A stretch of DNA of 7,114 nucleotides from JBLIAZ01 sp047632015 (GTDB lineage Bacteria > Bacteroidota > Bacteroidia > Flavobacteriales_C > GCA-002722245): the NCBI GenBank assembly GCA_047632015.1, contig JBLIBC010000138.1, positions 1 through 7,114 on the forward strand, read 5' to 3'. Positions 1 through 7,079 of the stretch are shown one piece after another (within the stretch, counting starts at the first letter, position 1; each line of letters starts with the position of its first letter). Both the position numbers and the translations under genes were made by a program. The notes under the pieces were generated by a model. It made no database searches. It was not told the DNA's origin and was given only the letters and a program-made list of their open reading frames with translations.

Positions 1-431
1 ATTTCAATTGCCATGTTCACGTTTCGGTTGAAGCTAATGTTATCTTTGTATTTTTCTTGCAGGTCCGTTAAGGGTGTACTAGACTTATTTGAATCAATCT
101 GATAATGTTTTAATAAATTGAATTCACAGATGATTCTTGATTTAACCTTTTCAGATGCCAGTACCTCAAGGAGTTGTTCTGTTTTTTCTTCTTCCCCAAA
201 CTCCATGATATCCGCTTGATTTCCTGGAGTAGTACTTATTATTGCCTGTGCTATGGAATTAGTACTTGAAGGGTAAACTTTCGCAACGGACTGAAATTTT
301 TCTGGAATAATGTAGGAAACAACGGTAGATACAATTATTGAAATAGCGACGATTACACTGATTGCTTTTCTGTATTTGTAGGTGAAAACTATGAAACTAG
401 AGCTGTCAAAATATGCTTTGTCCTCGGTCAT
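1..431 (-). CDS. Wzz-like polysaccharide chain-length determinant, N-terminal part (3' end outside window)
   Basis: The start codon is an ATG at 431-429, and 143 codons read open to the window edge, so the C-terminal part is missing. A short cytoplasmic N-terminus (about residues 1-22, ending in Tyr-Lys-Tyr-Arg-Lys) leads into one hydrophobic membrane segment at about residues 24-42. The sequence IIPEKFQSVAKVYP follows, which matches the Pro-x-x-Phe/Tyr-x-Ser-x-Ala pattern that begins the periplasmic domain of Wzz proteins. A Glu-rich stretch (MEFGEEEKTEQLLEVL, about residues 75-90) and the helix after it fit the periplasmic alpha/beta domain. Family members sit in the inner membrane and set the chain length of O-antigen, capsule or exopolysaccharide made by Wzy-type polymerisation. 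The missing part should hold the coiled coil and second membrane helix, and perhaps a kinase domain. The gene lies 71 bp downstream of the barrel gene on the same strand. I see no good promoter between them, so co-transcription is plausible. Confidence 0.82.
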   Translation of the reverse strand, partial: MTEDKAYFDSSSFIVFTYKYRKAISVIVAISIIVSTVVSYIIPEKFQSVAKVYPSSTNSIAQAIISTTPGNQADIMEFGEEEKTEQLLEVLASEKVKSRIICEFNLLKHYQIDSNKSSTPLTDLQEKYKDNISFNRNVNMAIE

Positions 432-502
432 TTAAAGTACTTTTAGGTCGTAAAAATATGAAAATTTAACAAAGGACACTTAAACCAACAGTTAAAAAGC
501 AA

Positions 503-3500
503 TTAAAAGAGCAGTTGGACTTGTAGCCCGCCAGTATGGACTACTTTAAACCCTGGAGAACTTCTTCCGTCATAAGTGATATTTGCTTGTAGGTTGTTTT
601 TAAAACTTTGTTGAAATCGAACGTTCCAAGTGAAATTGGTTCCTACTTGTAGTCCTTCTAACATTTCAAATCTTAATGGGGAACTACCTGTGTTTTCTCC
701 ATTGTAGGAGGTGTTTATGTAATCGAAACCAACGTTTAGTCTCCCTTTTCCCGGGATAGCGTAATTTATAGTCCATCCAATTTTTTGATAAATGGATGTT
801 TCTCCCCCTAATTCTTTAGAATTTCTTTTGTCTTTGTACGCACCTAATACTGTGAACCTGAATTTGGAATTTTTTTGAAAATGAATTTTGGGCTCAATTA
901 TTTGCGAAGCAACTTCATAATTATCGTCGGGGAATATTTCAGAACTTCTTAATTTTTCTTGTTGTTCGGTATTAATTTGCAAGGTAATTACTTTGAAAAT
1001 GTTATATCTAATGTTAATAGAATGTAAAAATAGTTTTCTTGCGTCGTAACCGTGCAGCAGTAAGTTTTTGTTTCTGTTGTCGCGAACAGAGTAATTTAAA
1101 CCAAAAACTGGATTACTTCTGTTGAAGTAAATGGTATTTCTAAAAGAGGAAGTAATGGATATTAAACTGCTGTCATTAATGGACCCTGAAAATGGAATGG
1201 TGATTAAATTCCCATCTGACTTCGTGTTTTTCTGATTTAACCTTCCGTACGCTTGATCAGAAAAACGTGTAAGAAATTTGGTAAACGTAGACTTTCTTTT
1301 AAAATATTTAGAGGGGCTTAAGTACAAAGATTGTGTAAGCTGATTCGTATAAGTTTTAACAAATTCAGTAGATGGTAGAAAGACCCTTAAGAAATTAGGT
1401 GGGCTAGTGGGATCATCAGTAATCTCAAACTCATTTAATTGTTGGATGTCATCCCCGTTGTGGTCAATCCATATATAGATTCCTTGTCCCGGATTCACCT
1501 CAATGTATGTAAATTCTCGTTTGAGCTCATTTCCAGTTCCTAGTTCAAAAAATGTTTTGGAACTTATCATACCTTTGAAAAGTTTAAAATTGTATTCTAT
1601 TCTGTTTAATAAGGTGTTTTCGGCTATTTTGTTCGACAATATAGTGTCCTGAATGTGCAGTTGTCTCAACGTTGATTTTAATTTCAGGGAGGAAGTTTTC
1701 TTTTCGTTGTTGTGCTGAAAGGTAAGGCCATAGTCATCGGCTGTTGTCGCTAATTTCATTTTATTAATAGATGGTATATAATCATATCGGTGAACATACT
1801 CAGCACTGAATTGTGCATTAGAAGTTGTATTACTAGACAACTTTGTTCCTATTAAATTAAAATTATCATTGGTTGTACTGATTATAAGAGAATCTGAGTC
1901 GGTTAGTTTAGTCAGTTTGTTTTCTTGATGTTGCCAAAGATGCACGGCCACCAGCCCTAGTTTTTGGGTAAGGTTTACTTTGTGTTTAAAAAATTCACTG
2001 GAGTTAATCTTCCCTCTAGAGTTTAGTACACTTCCATCTCCTTTTATCGAAGCTCCTTTCCAAAGGTCAAAATTGATTCCTAAATCATTCTTGAATGCTT
2101 TGTACGAACTAGACCTGTCTATGTAAGAGCTGTTGATTTTCGTTTTTGTTTTTTCTTCCTTTTTTAATTGAAGCAGCAATGAAACCCAGTGTTCATCATT
2201 TCCTATGTTGTTTACTTCAGTATTCCAATCTCTTTCAAACTCTACAGAACGAAATCTTTCTATGGATTTGAAGGTTTTTGATACTAAGCTGTACGTTTGA
2301 GCACCAGTAATTTTCCATCCTAGGGCATCTGCGGACAAAGGAATTTCAAAATCATATTTTGTTTTTACTGCAACTCCTTGATCGTCTCTTTTGTCCTTGT
2401 CTGAGAATAAGTTTTTGTTGTCATTGCTTATGGCACCTTCAATAAAAAGTTTGCTTTTGTTTTTAAATTGATGCTTCACCGCAAGCGTGGCCATCTGCTT
2501 TTGTTTTGGGCTAATGATTGTCACTACTGGGTCATAGCTTCCTTGAGGCACTCCGTTCAATGGTGCAACCCATGAAAAAACTCTACCATTTACACCAGAC
2601 ACTTCCTGAATGTAATTACCGTTGTTATGGCCAACATTCGAAAAACTTAATTGATAAAATGCTTTTAGCGGATCAGTTGAATACTTGAACATTTCGTATT
2701 GATCTCCTTCAACAGTTGAATCAATTTTTTCATAGAGCACTAAATTATTAGTGTAGGCCATGGAATCGACTCGGGGACTAATAGCGTGATGTATACTGTC
2801 CCCAACTTGATCAAGTAAACTGATGTCTTCAGCCGACAACGTTTGTAGTAATTGCTGAAATTTCATGTCCTGCTCAGAATAAAATTTAAAACTAAATTTG
2901 GTCTTTTCGTCCAAGGTGATATCATCTTGTACACTGTATAATGTTCTGCCAAAATTTCTGTCTGAATATTGAAATTCAACTATAATCCTTTTGTCTTTGG
3001 TTACCAATTGGTTATTTGTGAACGTGATTTCTCCAGTATTGTAATCAATAATGTAATCGTTGTTCATTCCTCGTGCCATCAATTTTCCATCGATGTATAC
3101 TTTTTCTGTCCCACTAAGGACAATAATAAAACTTTCGTTTTCAGCCCCTTTTAATTGATAAGGTCCTTGATTACCTTCCGTTCCAGTTATTTGATTCCGT
3201 CCAAATTTCCCACGAGATACAGCAAGTCCGACACTCAAATCCATTTTTCTACTCTTAGCTTTATCAAGGTTATATTTTCCTTCGTAATGTAAACCTTGAG
3301 CTTTTTTGTTAAATCTTAAAAATTCATCTGTTTTTTCCTCGAATTTGTAATCACCAGCAATTAATGTGTTGTTGTTTTTAGAAAACTGAACATATACTTG
3401 GTCAAAATCTTGAAGCTGTTGCGTGTTTCCTTCGGGTTGAATTGGGATGTTGTTGTCAGTGATAGCAGCTGCAATCTCAATGTCTTGAATTTTACCAGCT

Positions 3501-3985
3501 AATTGTAAATTCATGTTGGAGGAAACTGATAAATCACGAGTGTTGCCAAAATTTAACCCCCTTGAAATACTTCCGCTTTTTTGCAATGTTTGGTCACTGA
3601 ATATATTAGCTGTGCTCTGAGGTTTTCTTTTTATGGTGAATGGGTCATATGTTATACCATCTTGATTAACATTGATGTTGCGATGTTTGTAATCTTTGGA
3701 CAAATCCATTGGAAATACCCTGTAATTCAGGGAGATTACCTGACTATCTACATCATGCACAATCAATGTGCTTTTGGGATACAGTATTTGATAAGTTCCA
3801 CTGTCTAAACCATTAACGACAACAGATCCTGGGATGATTGATAAGGAGTCTAATTTAATCGTGTCTTGATTTACAGTTATAATTTTTAACCTCCAATTGT
3901 TTGGAGATTGCGCATATCCAAGGGACCAATTAAACAGCAAGATAACCGAATACAAAAAAATATTATATGGATTATTTATTTTCAA
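503..3985 (-). CDS. Large predicted outer-membrane beta-barrel protein of Bacteroidota, function unknown, with SprA-like segments
   Basis: This 1160-residue protein starts at TTG (3985-3983). No in-frame ATG lies between that codon and the upstream TAA, and starting there gives a clean signal peptide, residues 1-26 ending Gly-Tyr-Ala-Gln. Segments in order: a beta-rich N-terminal domain (about 27-120); SGSISRGLNFGNTRDLSVSS (137-156) followed by IPIQPEGNTQQLQDFDQVYV (180-199), a block I associate with Bacteroidota surface barrels; GNQGPYQLKGAENESFIIVL (271-290) plus YIDGKLMARGMNNDYIIDYN (297-316), resembling part of the T9SS translocon protein SprA; a Gly-Asn-Tyr/Gly-Ser-Tyr-Asp-Pro region (about 456-495); then many alternating strand-like segments to the end. 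A calcium-loop-like motif begins at Asp841. The last residue is Phe1160, as expected for BAM-inserted barrels. It is about half the length of SprA, so it is not SprA itself. Location is well supported; function and the number of barrel strands are not. Wzz downstream hints at a surface-glycan context, which is inference. Confidence 0.8.
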   Translation of the reverse strand: MKINNPYNIFLYSVILLFNWSLGYAQSPNNWRLKIITVNQDTIKLDSLSIIPGSVVVNGLDSGTYQILYPKSTLIVHDVDSQVISLNYRVFPMDLSKDYKHRNINVNQDGITYDPFTIKRKPQSTANIFSDQTLQKSGSISRGLNFGNTRDLSVSSNMNLQLAGKIQDIEIAAAITDNNIPIQPEGNTQQLQDFDQVYVQFSKNNNTLIAGDYKFEEKTDEFLRFNKKAQGLHYEGKYNLDKAKSRKMDLSVGLAVSRGKFGRNQITGTEGNQGPYQLKGAENESFIIVLSGTEKVYIDGKLMARGMNNDYIIDYNTGEITFTNNQLVTKDKRIIVEFQYSDRNFGRTLYSVQDDITLDEKTKFSFKFYSEQDMKFQQLLQTLSAEDISLLDQVGDSIHHAISPRVDSMAYTNNLVLYEKIDSTVEGDQYEMFKYSTDPLKAFYQLSFSNVGHNNGNYIQEVSGVNGRVFSWVAPLNGVPQGSYDPVVTIISPKQKQMATLAVKHQFKNKSKLFIEGAISNDNKNLFSDKDKRDDQGVAVKTKYDFEIPLSADALGWKITGAQTYSLVSKTFKSIERFRSVEFERDWNTEVNNIGNDEHWVSLLLQLKKEEKTKTKINSSYIDRSSSYKAFKNDLGINFDLWKGASIKGDGSVLNSRGKINSSEFFKHKVNLTQKLGLVAVHLWQHQENKLTKLTDSDSLIISTTNDNFNLIGTKLSSNTTSNAQFSAEYVHRYDYIPSINKMKLATTADDYGLTFQHNNEKKTSSLKLKSTLRQLHIQDTILSNKIAENTLLNRIEYNFKLFKGMISSKTFFELGTGNELKREFTYIEVNPGQGIYIWIDHNGDDIQQLNEFEITDDPTSPPNFLRVFLPSTEFVKTYTNQLTQSLYLSPSKYFKRKSTFTKFLTRFSDQAYGRLNQKNTKSDGNLITIPFSGSINDSSLISITSSFRNTIYFNRSNPVFGLNYSVRDNRNKNLLLHGYDARKLFLHSINIRYNIFKVITLQINTEQQEKLRSSEIFPDDNYEVASQIIEPKIHFQKNSKFRFTVLGAYKDKRNSKELGGETSIYQKIGWTINYAIPGKGRLNVGFDYINTSYNGENTGSSPLRFEMLEGLQVGTNFTWNVRFQQSFKNNLQANITYDGRSSPGFKVVHTGGLQVQLLF
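1424..1465 (-). other. EF-hand/dockerin-like calcium loop inside the barrel protein
   Basis: Residues 841-854 read DHNGDDIQQLNEFE. Asp841, Asn843, Asp845, Gln849 and Glu852 fall at loop positions 1, 3, 5, 9 and 12 of a canonical EF-hand calcium loop, with position 7 giving a backbone contact. The flanking sequence (GQGIYIWI before, FLRVFLPSTEF after) is strand-like rather than helical, so this would be a bare DxNxD loop between beta strands, as known for extracellular calcium-binding repeats. Metal binding is inferred from spacing alone. Confidence 0.5.
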
Positions 3986-3994
3986 GCTATAATA

Positions 3995-4008
3995 AATTGC
4001 ACAATTGT
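3995..4008. repeat. Overlapping short palindromes in the barrel gene leader
   Basis: AATTGCACAATT (3995-4006) has two 5-bp arms around a 2-bp centre, and the perfect 8-bp palindrome ACAATTGT (4001-4008) overlaps it. They lie 10-23 bp upstream of the TTG start, downstream of the predicted transcription start. Such dyads can be operators, but in AT-rich DNA they also arise by chance, and no regulator is encoded in the window. Confidence 0.3.
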
Positions 4009-4034
4009 TGGTTTAGCTTACTAAATAGTTAACT

Positions 4035-4062
4035 CAAAACTACACACTGTATTGTTAGTAAA
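4035..4062 (-). promoter_or_regulatory. Predicted promoter of the barrel gene
   Basis: On the minus strand TAGTTTTG (4042-4035) matches the Bacteroidota -7 consensus TAnnTTTG exactly. A TTTA (4062-4059) lies 16 bp upstream as a weak -33 element; both its sequence and its spacing are off the TTTG optimum of about 20 bp. Transcription would begin near 4031, giving a leader of about 45 nt before the TTG start. Confidence 0.45.
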
Positions 4063-4079
4063 ATATAACGAGTACGGTG

Positions 4080-4107
4080 TTTAGCTGTAAATGTAAGGTT
4101 AACTTTG
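4080..4107 (+). promoter_or_regulatory. Predicted promoter of the OmpA-family lipoprotein gene
   Basis: TAACTTTG (4100-4107) matches the -7 consensus TAnnTTTG. TTTA (4080-4083) sits 16 bp upstream as a weak -33 element, the same arrangement as in the divergent promoter. Transcription would begin near 4111, leaving a leader of about 27 nt that is A-rich and has no Shine-Dalgarno sequence, as is usual in this phylum. Confidence 0.5.
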
Positions 4108-4137
4108 TTGTTACAATAATTCATTAAAGACAAAAAC

Positions 4138-5133
4138 ATGAAACGAATTTTCCCAACTTTATTGCTTGCTGCTTTGATAACAAGTAGCTGTGTTCCTAAA
4201 AGGCAGTTAGACGATATGGAAACAAAGTACGATGCGGAAAGGCTGAAAAGAGAAGCGCTTTCTGAGCAATACATGGGTCTTGAGAAAAAAACGGATGAAT
4301 TACAGGTTTGGGTTGACGATAATAAAAAAAGGCTTTCTGCACTAGGAAGAGACACTACTATTCAAGGAAAGTCGTTGCGTCAATTGATTGTGAATTATGA
4401 TCAATTGGACAAAACATATAATGAGTTGCTGAAATTGCAAGAAAAAATAAGGAGAGGAAGTGAGGCAGAGGCAGCAAAATATTCCAAAGAGTTGGAGCAA
4501 ACTAGTGAAAGACTTCAGGAGAAGGAGGACAAATTAGGTGAAATGCAGCGTGCTTTAAGTGAAAAAGAAAAGAGTTTAAATTCTCTTTCTGGTGAGTTGA
4601 CTGCAAGAGAGGCAAAAGTTAAAGAACTCCAAAGTATCATTGATAGGCAAGATTCTGCTGTGAATGCATTACGTCAAAAAATATCTGCTGCTCTATTAGG
4701 TTTTGAAAATAAGGGATTAACCATTACTCATAAAAACGGTAAAGTATATGTGTCCTTGGAGAATGAATTGTTATTCACTTCAGGAAGTTACGTGGTCGGT
4801 AAAAAAGGGAAAAAAGCCTTAAAACAGTTAGCTGCTGTGCTTAGGGAGAACGCTGAGATTAATATTTCGGTAGAGGGTCATACAGATGTAGATAAATATT
4901 CTGGTTCAGGAGCATTAAAAGATAATTGGGATTTAAGTGTGATTCGAGCTACTCAAATTGTGAAAATACTGGAAGGGTATAAAGTAAGCTCTACTAGGTT
5001 AACTGCTGCTGGAAGAGGTGAATTTCAACCTTTAGATACAGGAAAATCTAAAGAGGCAAAAAGGAAAAACAGGAGGACAGAGATTATCCTAACCCCTAAT
5101 TTGGATGAGTTGTTTGATATTTTAGAAAAGTAG
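4138..5133 (+). CDS. OmpA-family peptidoglycan-binding lipoprotein with long coiled coil
   Basis: This 331-residue protein should anchor the outer membrane to peptidoglycan. The N-terminus MKRIFPTLLLAALITSSC is a lipoprotein signal with the lipidated Cys at position 18. A Lys/Glu-rich helical region follows in two blocks, about 20-69 and 80-187, broken by Leu-Gly-Arg-Asp-Thr-Thr near 69-74. From about residue 193 to 320 comes the OmpA C-terminal domain: LLFTSGSYVV, then VEGHTDVD with Asp250, NWDLSVIRA (263-271) with Arg270, and RKNRRTEI near the end. Asp250 and Arg270 align with the diaminopimelate-contacting Asp271 and Arg286 of Acinetobacter OmpA, with five extra residues between them here. 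There is no N-terminal barrel. The coiled coil could span a good part of the periplasm. The start is an ATG 27 nt after the predicted transcription start; the next gene begins 41 bp downstream with no clear terminator between them. Confidence 0.93.
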   Translation: MKRIFPTLLLAALITSSCVPKRQLDDMETKYDAERLKREALSEQYMGLEKKTDELQVWVDDNKKRLSALGRDTTIQGKSLRQLIVNYDQLDKTYNELLKLQEKIRRGSEAEAAKYSKELEQTSERLQEKEDKLGEMQRALSEKEKSLNSLSGELTAREAKVKELQSIIDRQDSAVNALRQKISAALLGFENKGLTITHKNGKVYVSLENELLFTSGSYVVGKKGKKALKQLAAVLRENAEINISVEGHTDVDKYSGSGALKDNWDLSVIRATQIVKILEGYKVSSTRLTAAGRGEFQPLDTGKSKEAKRKNRRTEIILTPNLDELFDILEK

Positions 5134-5174
5134 TTCCTGCTCACAAGTACTGGTTTGTAATTCCTTGGATTTAG

Positions 5175-6356
5175 ATGAAATCGTTTGTCATGCAGAAAGT
5201 TTTTGATGAAATGACATCTTCAAAAGGGAGATTGATTGGACTTGATATAATTCGGGTATTCGCCATATATTACGTGTTCGTTCAGCATGGAAAGGTCCTG
5301 GTTTCCGAAAGCTTTCAAAACACTTACTCTTATTTAGTCAACATACCTATAGAAGGTGTATCCGTTTTTTTCTTACTAAGTGGATTTCTTATCGGTAACA
5401 TTTTAAACAAAGAGCTCAAGAAGGATGGTTTGTCGCGAGAGAAATTATCTTATTTCTGGGTCAGAAGAATATTAAGGATAGTCCCTAGTTACTTGGTAGT
5501 ACTGTTAATCTTGTATTTTTTAAATGTAAATACCAATTCTTTTAATTGGTATTATTTGTTTTTTTCTCAAAACTTATTACACGATCAGGCTGACTTCTTT
5601 AAAGTTTCATGGAGTTTATCTGTTGAAATGTGGTTTTATTTTTTGTTTCCAGTGACATTGTTCGTTTTGTTGAAGCTGTTTAAAAATAGAACACAAGCGC
5701 TGTTGGTTACTGTTGGCGTTTTTCTTGTAGGGTCATTATTGATGAGACTATTAAATTATTTTTCTCCTGAAGTTTTTGAATTAGAAACAGTGCGGAAAGT
5801 TGTTTTTTTTAGATTAGACAGCGTGATGTTTGGTGTTTTAGCCTCAATCATGTACTTTAATTATCGTCCTCAATGGGATAAGTTTGCTAGTTTAATTGCC
5901 GTAATTGGAGTGTTTTCTCTAGGCTTAATGATGTATGTTATGGCAAATGCCAGTGGAATTATATCTAGCAATACGCTAAATTCAAACGGGTTTTCATTCG
6001 AAAATTTTTATTGTAAAGTAAATATTTATTATATCGAAGCTTTACCTGTGTTGTTTTTTCTGCCAATTTGTACAAAATTAAGGATTGTGCGTTGGGGTAT
6101 TATGAACAAGTTAATAGTTTTTGTGAGCAAGATATCATACACAGTGTATTTAACACATGCCAGCTTAGTGCTGTGGTTTATAGTGCCGATACTTGAAAAG
6201 AACTCATTTGTAATTGAGCATCCACAAAAACAAATGATTTTGTACATCGCCTATATATTACTCACGTTGTTATTTTCGACATTGTTATATATAGTAGTTG
6301 AAAAACCATTTACAGTTTGGAGATACAAAATCAGTTCAGCGGCGGACAAAAAGTAA
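5175..6356 (+). CDS. Acyltransferase-3 family membrane protein (OafA-like O-acyltransferase)
   Basis: This 393-residue, highly hydrophobic protein with about ten membrane segments matches a stand-alone acyltransferase-3 domain (PF01757). The family moves acyl groups, often acetyl, across the inner membrane onto exported sugars. Visible hallmarks: LDIIRV with Arg27 and His38 in the conserved R-X10-H spacing of the first membrane helix; VFFLLSGFLIG (64-74); the Arg-rich RRILRIVP (97-104); SWSLSVEMWFY (145-155) with Glu151; SYTVYLTHA (321-329) with His328; and VVEKPF (374-379) near the end. There is no fused SGNH domain, but a separate SGNH lipoprotein lies convergently 42 bp away. The start is uncertain: ATGs at 5175, 5190 and 5211 all precede the first helix, and none has a clear ribosome site. 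It may be co-transcribed with the OmpA gene 41 bp upstream. Substrate unknown; a surface glycan is the likeliest, given Wzz in the same window. Confidence 0.92.
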   Translation: MKSFVMQKVFDEMTSSKGRLIGLDIIRVFAIYYVFVQHGKVLVSESFQNTYSYLVNIPIEGVSVFFLLSGFLIGNILNKELKKDGLSREKLSYFWVRRILRIVPSYLVVLLILYFLNVNTNSFNWYYLFFSQNLLHDQADFFKVSWSLSVEMWFYFLFPVTLFVLLKLFKNRTQALLVTVGVFLVGSLLMRLLNYFSPEVFELETVRKVVFFRLDSVMFGVLASIMYFNYRPQWDKFASLIAVIGVFSLGLMMYVMANASGIISSNTLNSNGFSFENFYCKVNIYYIEALPVLFFLPICTKLRIVRWGIMNKLIVFVSKISYTVYLTHASLVLWFIVPILEKNSFVIEHPQKQMILYIAYILLTLLFSTLLYIVVEKPFTVWRYKISSAADKK

Positions 6357-6368
6357 CAGCTTGGTTTT

Positions 6369-6393
6369 AAGTGTTGATTGAAAACAAGCACTT
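6369..6393 (+). terminator. Weak hairpin between convergent genes
   Basis: AAGTG (6369-6373) pairs with CACTT (6389-6393), extended by TTG (6374-6376) with CAA (6385-6387) across one bulged G, around an 8-nt loop. It lies 12 bp after the acyltransferase stop and just before the convergent gene's end. No strong T-run follows on either strand, so termination is only suggested by position. Confidence 0.3.
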
Positions 6394-6398
6394 TACAA

Positions 6399-7079
6399 CT
6401 ATTTTATAGAGTCAGAGGGTGAGGTCTTGGCCAGTAATTTTTCTAATGTTGCTGAGACATGTGCTCCAATCATTTTATAGCCAGTAGATGAGAAGTGCAC
6501 ATCGTCCTCTTTGAAGGAAAATTGATCATGTATCGACTTTGATTTTTGGTAAATATCATTTACTATCACTTCGTGTTTGTTCATGATAGTTTTGGCTGTA
6601 TCATTGTACAGGATTACGTCATTTGAATATCTGCCGATGTTTTCTGCTGGAACGAACGTTGTCGTTACAAAAATTAGTTGAGCTTGGGTCGAATTTTGTA
6701 TCAATGAAACAATGGAGTCTAAATTATTAGCATATTCTAATTTTGATGTGGTAATTATTCCATTGATTTTGTCTTTGTTGTCAGGATACTTTCTTTTATT
6801 ATCTCGATAACAAATATCCCATAAGCCCCAATTAAACTGGATTATTTCCCATTTTTCTTTGGTAACCCAATGTTCGATGTTCTTTAAACCTTTTGTGGTA
6901 TGTTGAGCATTTCCTGAATTATGGTACACTCGTGCTTTTTTTCGTAATTGATTTTTCACATATGGAGTATATCCCATCGAAATTGAATCACCAATAATCA
7001 GTATTTTGGGTTTTTTACTTACACATGATGCCGCGCATAAACAAATTACTACTAGAAATAAAGTGCATATTCTTGGCAT
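6399..7079 (-). CDS. SGNH/GDSL-family hydrolase lipoprotein
   Basis: This 226-residue protein begins at ATG 7079-7077; the upstream frame closes at a TAA with no other ATG, so the start is secure. MPRICTLFLVVICLCAASC is a lipoprotein signal with the lipidated Cys at 19. The SGNH blocks are clear: IIGDSIS (28-34) with nucleophile Ser32; HNSGNAQHTTKGL (53-65) with the block II Gly56; FNWGLWD (82-88), where Asn83 stands in the oxyanion-hole position of the N-x-G-L-x-D variant; and EDDVHFSSTGY (191-201) with Asp192 and His195 as the D-x-x-H pair. The fold carries out ester hydrolysis or acyl transfer, most often deacetylation of carbohydrates. The residues after Cys19 are basic rather than acidic, so no surface-export signal is seen and a periplasm-facing position is likely. 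It converges with the acyltransferase gene, suggesting a role with acylated glycans; the substrate is unknown. Confidence 0.9.
   Translation of the reverse strand: MPRICTLFLVVICLCAASCVSKKPKILIIGDSISMGYTPYVKNQLRKKARVYHNSGNAQHTTKGLKNIEHWVTKEKWEIIQFNWGLWDICYRDNKRKYPDNKDKINGIITTSKLEYANNLDSIVSLIQNSTQAQLIFVTTTFVPAENIGRYSNDVILYNDTAKTIMNKHEVIVNDIYQKSKSIHDQFSFKEDDVHFSSTGYKMIGAHVSATLEKLLAKTSPSDSIK

Noticed and set aside
2969..3808. Two short plus-strand open frames (2969-3154 and 3581-3808) inside the barrel gene.
   Set aside because: Both lie fully opposite a 1160-residue protein with recognisable motifs in those same stretches, and neither has a promoter or recognisable domain.
503..3985. Calling the barrel protein SprA, a TonB-dependent receptor or a Sov-type T9SS component.
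   Set aside because: It is about half the length of SprA, and I saw neither a recognisable TonB box with plug domain nor a T9SS C-terminal sorting domain. Only local motif similarity to SprA is supportable.
481..4015. The flanking inverted repeat as terminal repeats of an insertion sequence.
   Set aside because: The enclosed gene is not a transposase, the arms are only 10 bp and no target-site duplication is visible.
4029..4355. A 108-codon open frame on the minus strand across the divergent promoter region and the start of the OmpA gene.
   Set aside because: It lies opposite a clear lipoprotein signal and coiled coil and covers both predicted promoters. Its Ser/Leu-rich sequence reads as the reverse of Lys/Glu codons rather than a protein.
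5134..5174. A separate promoter or terminator between the OmpA and acyltransferase genes.
   Set aside because: No TAnnTTTG box is present (the nearest string, TACTGGTTTG, has two extra bases) and the only pairing, ACAA with TTGT, is too short for a terminator.
6029..6247. A 72-codon minus-strand open frame inside the acyltransferase gene.
   Set aside because: It overlaps the conserved SYTVYLTHA helix on the other strand and has no features of its own.
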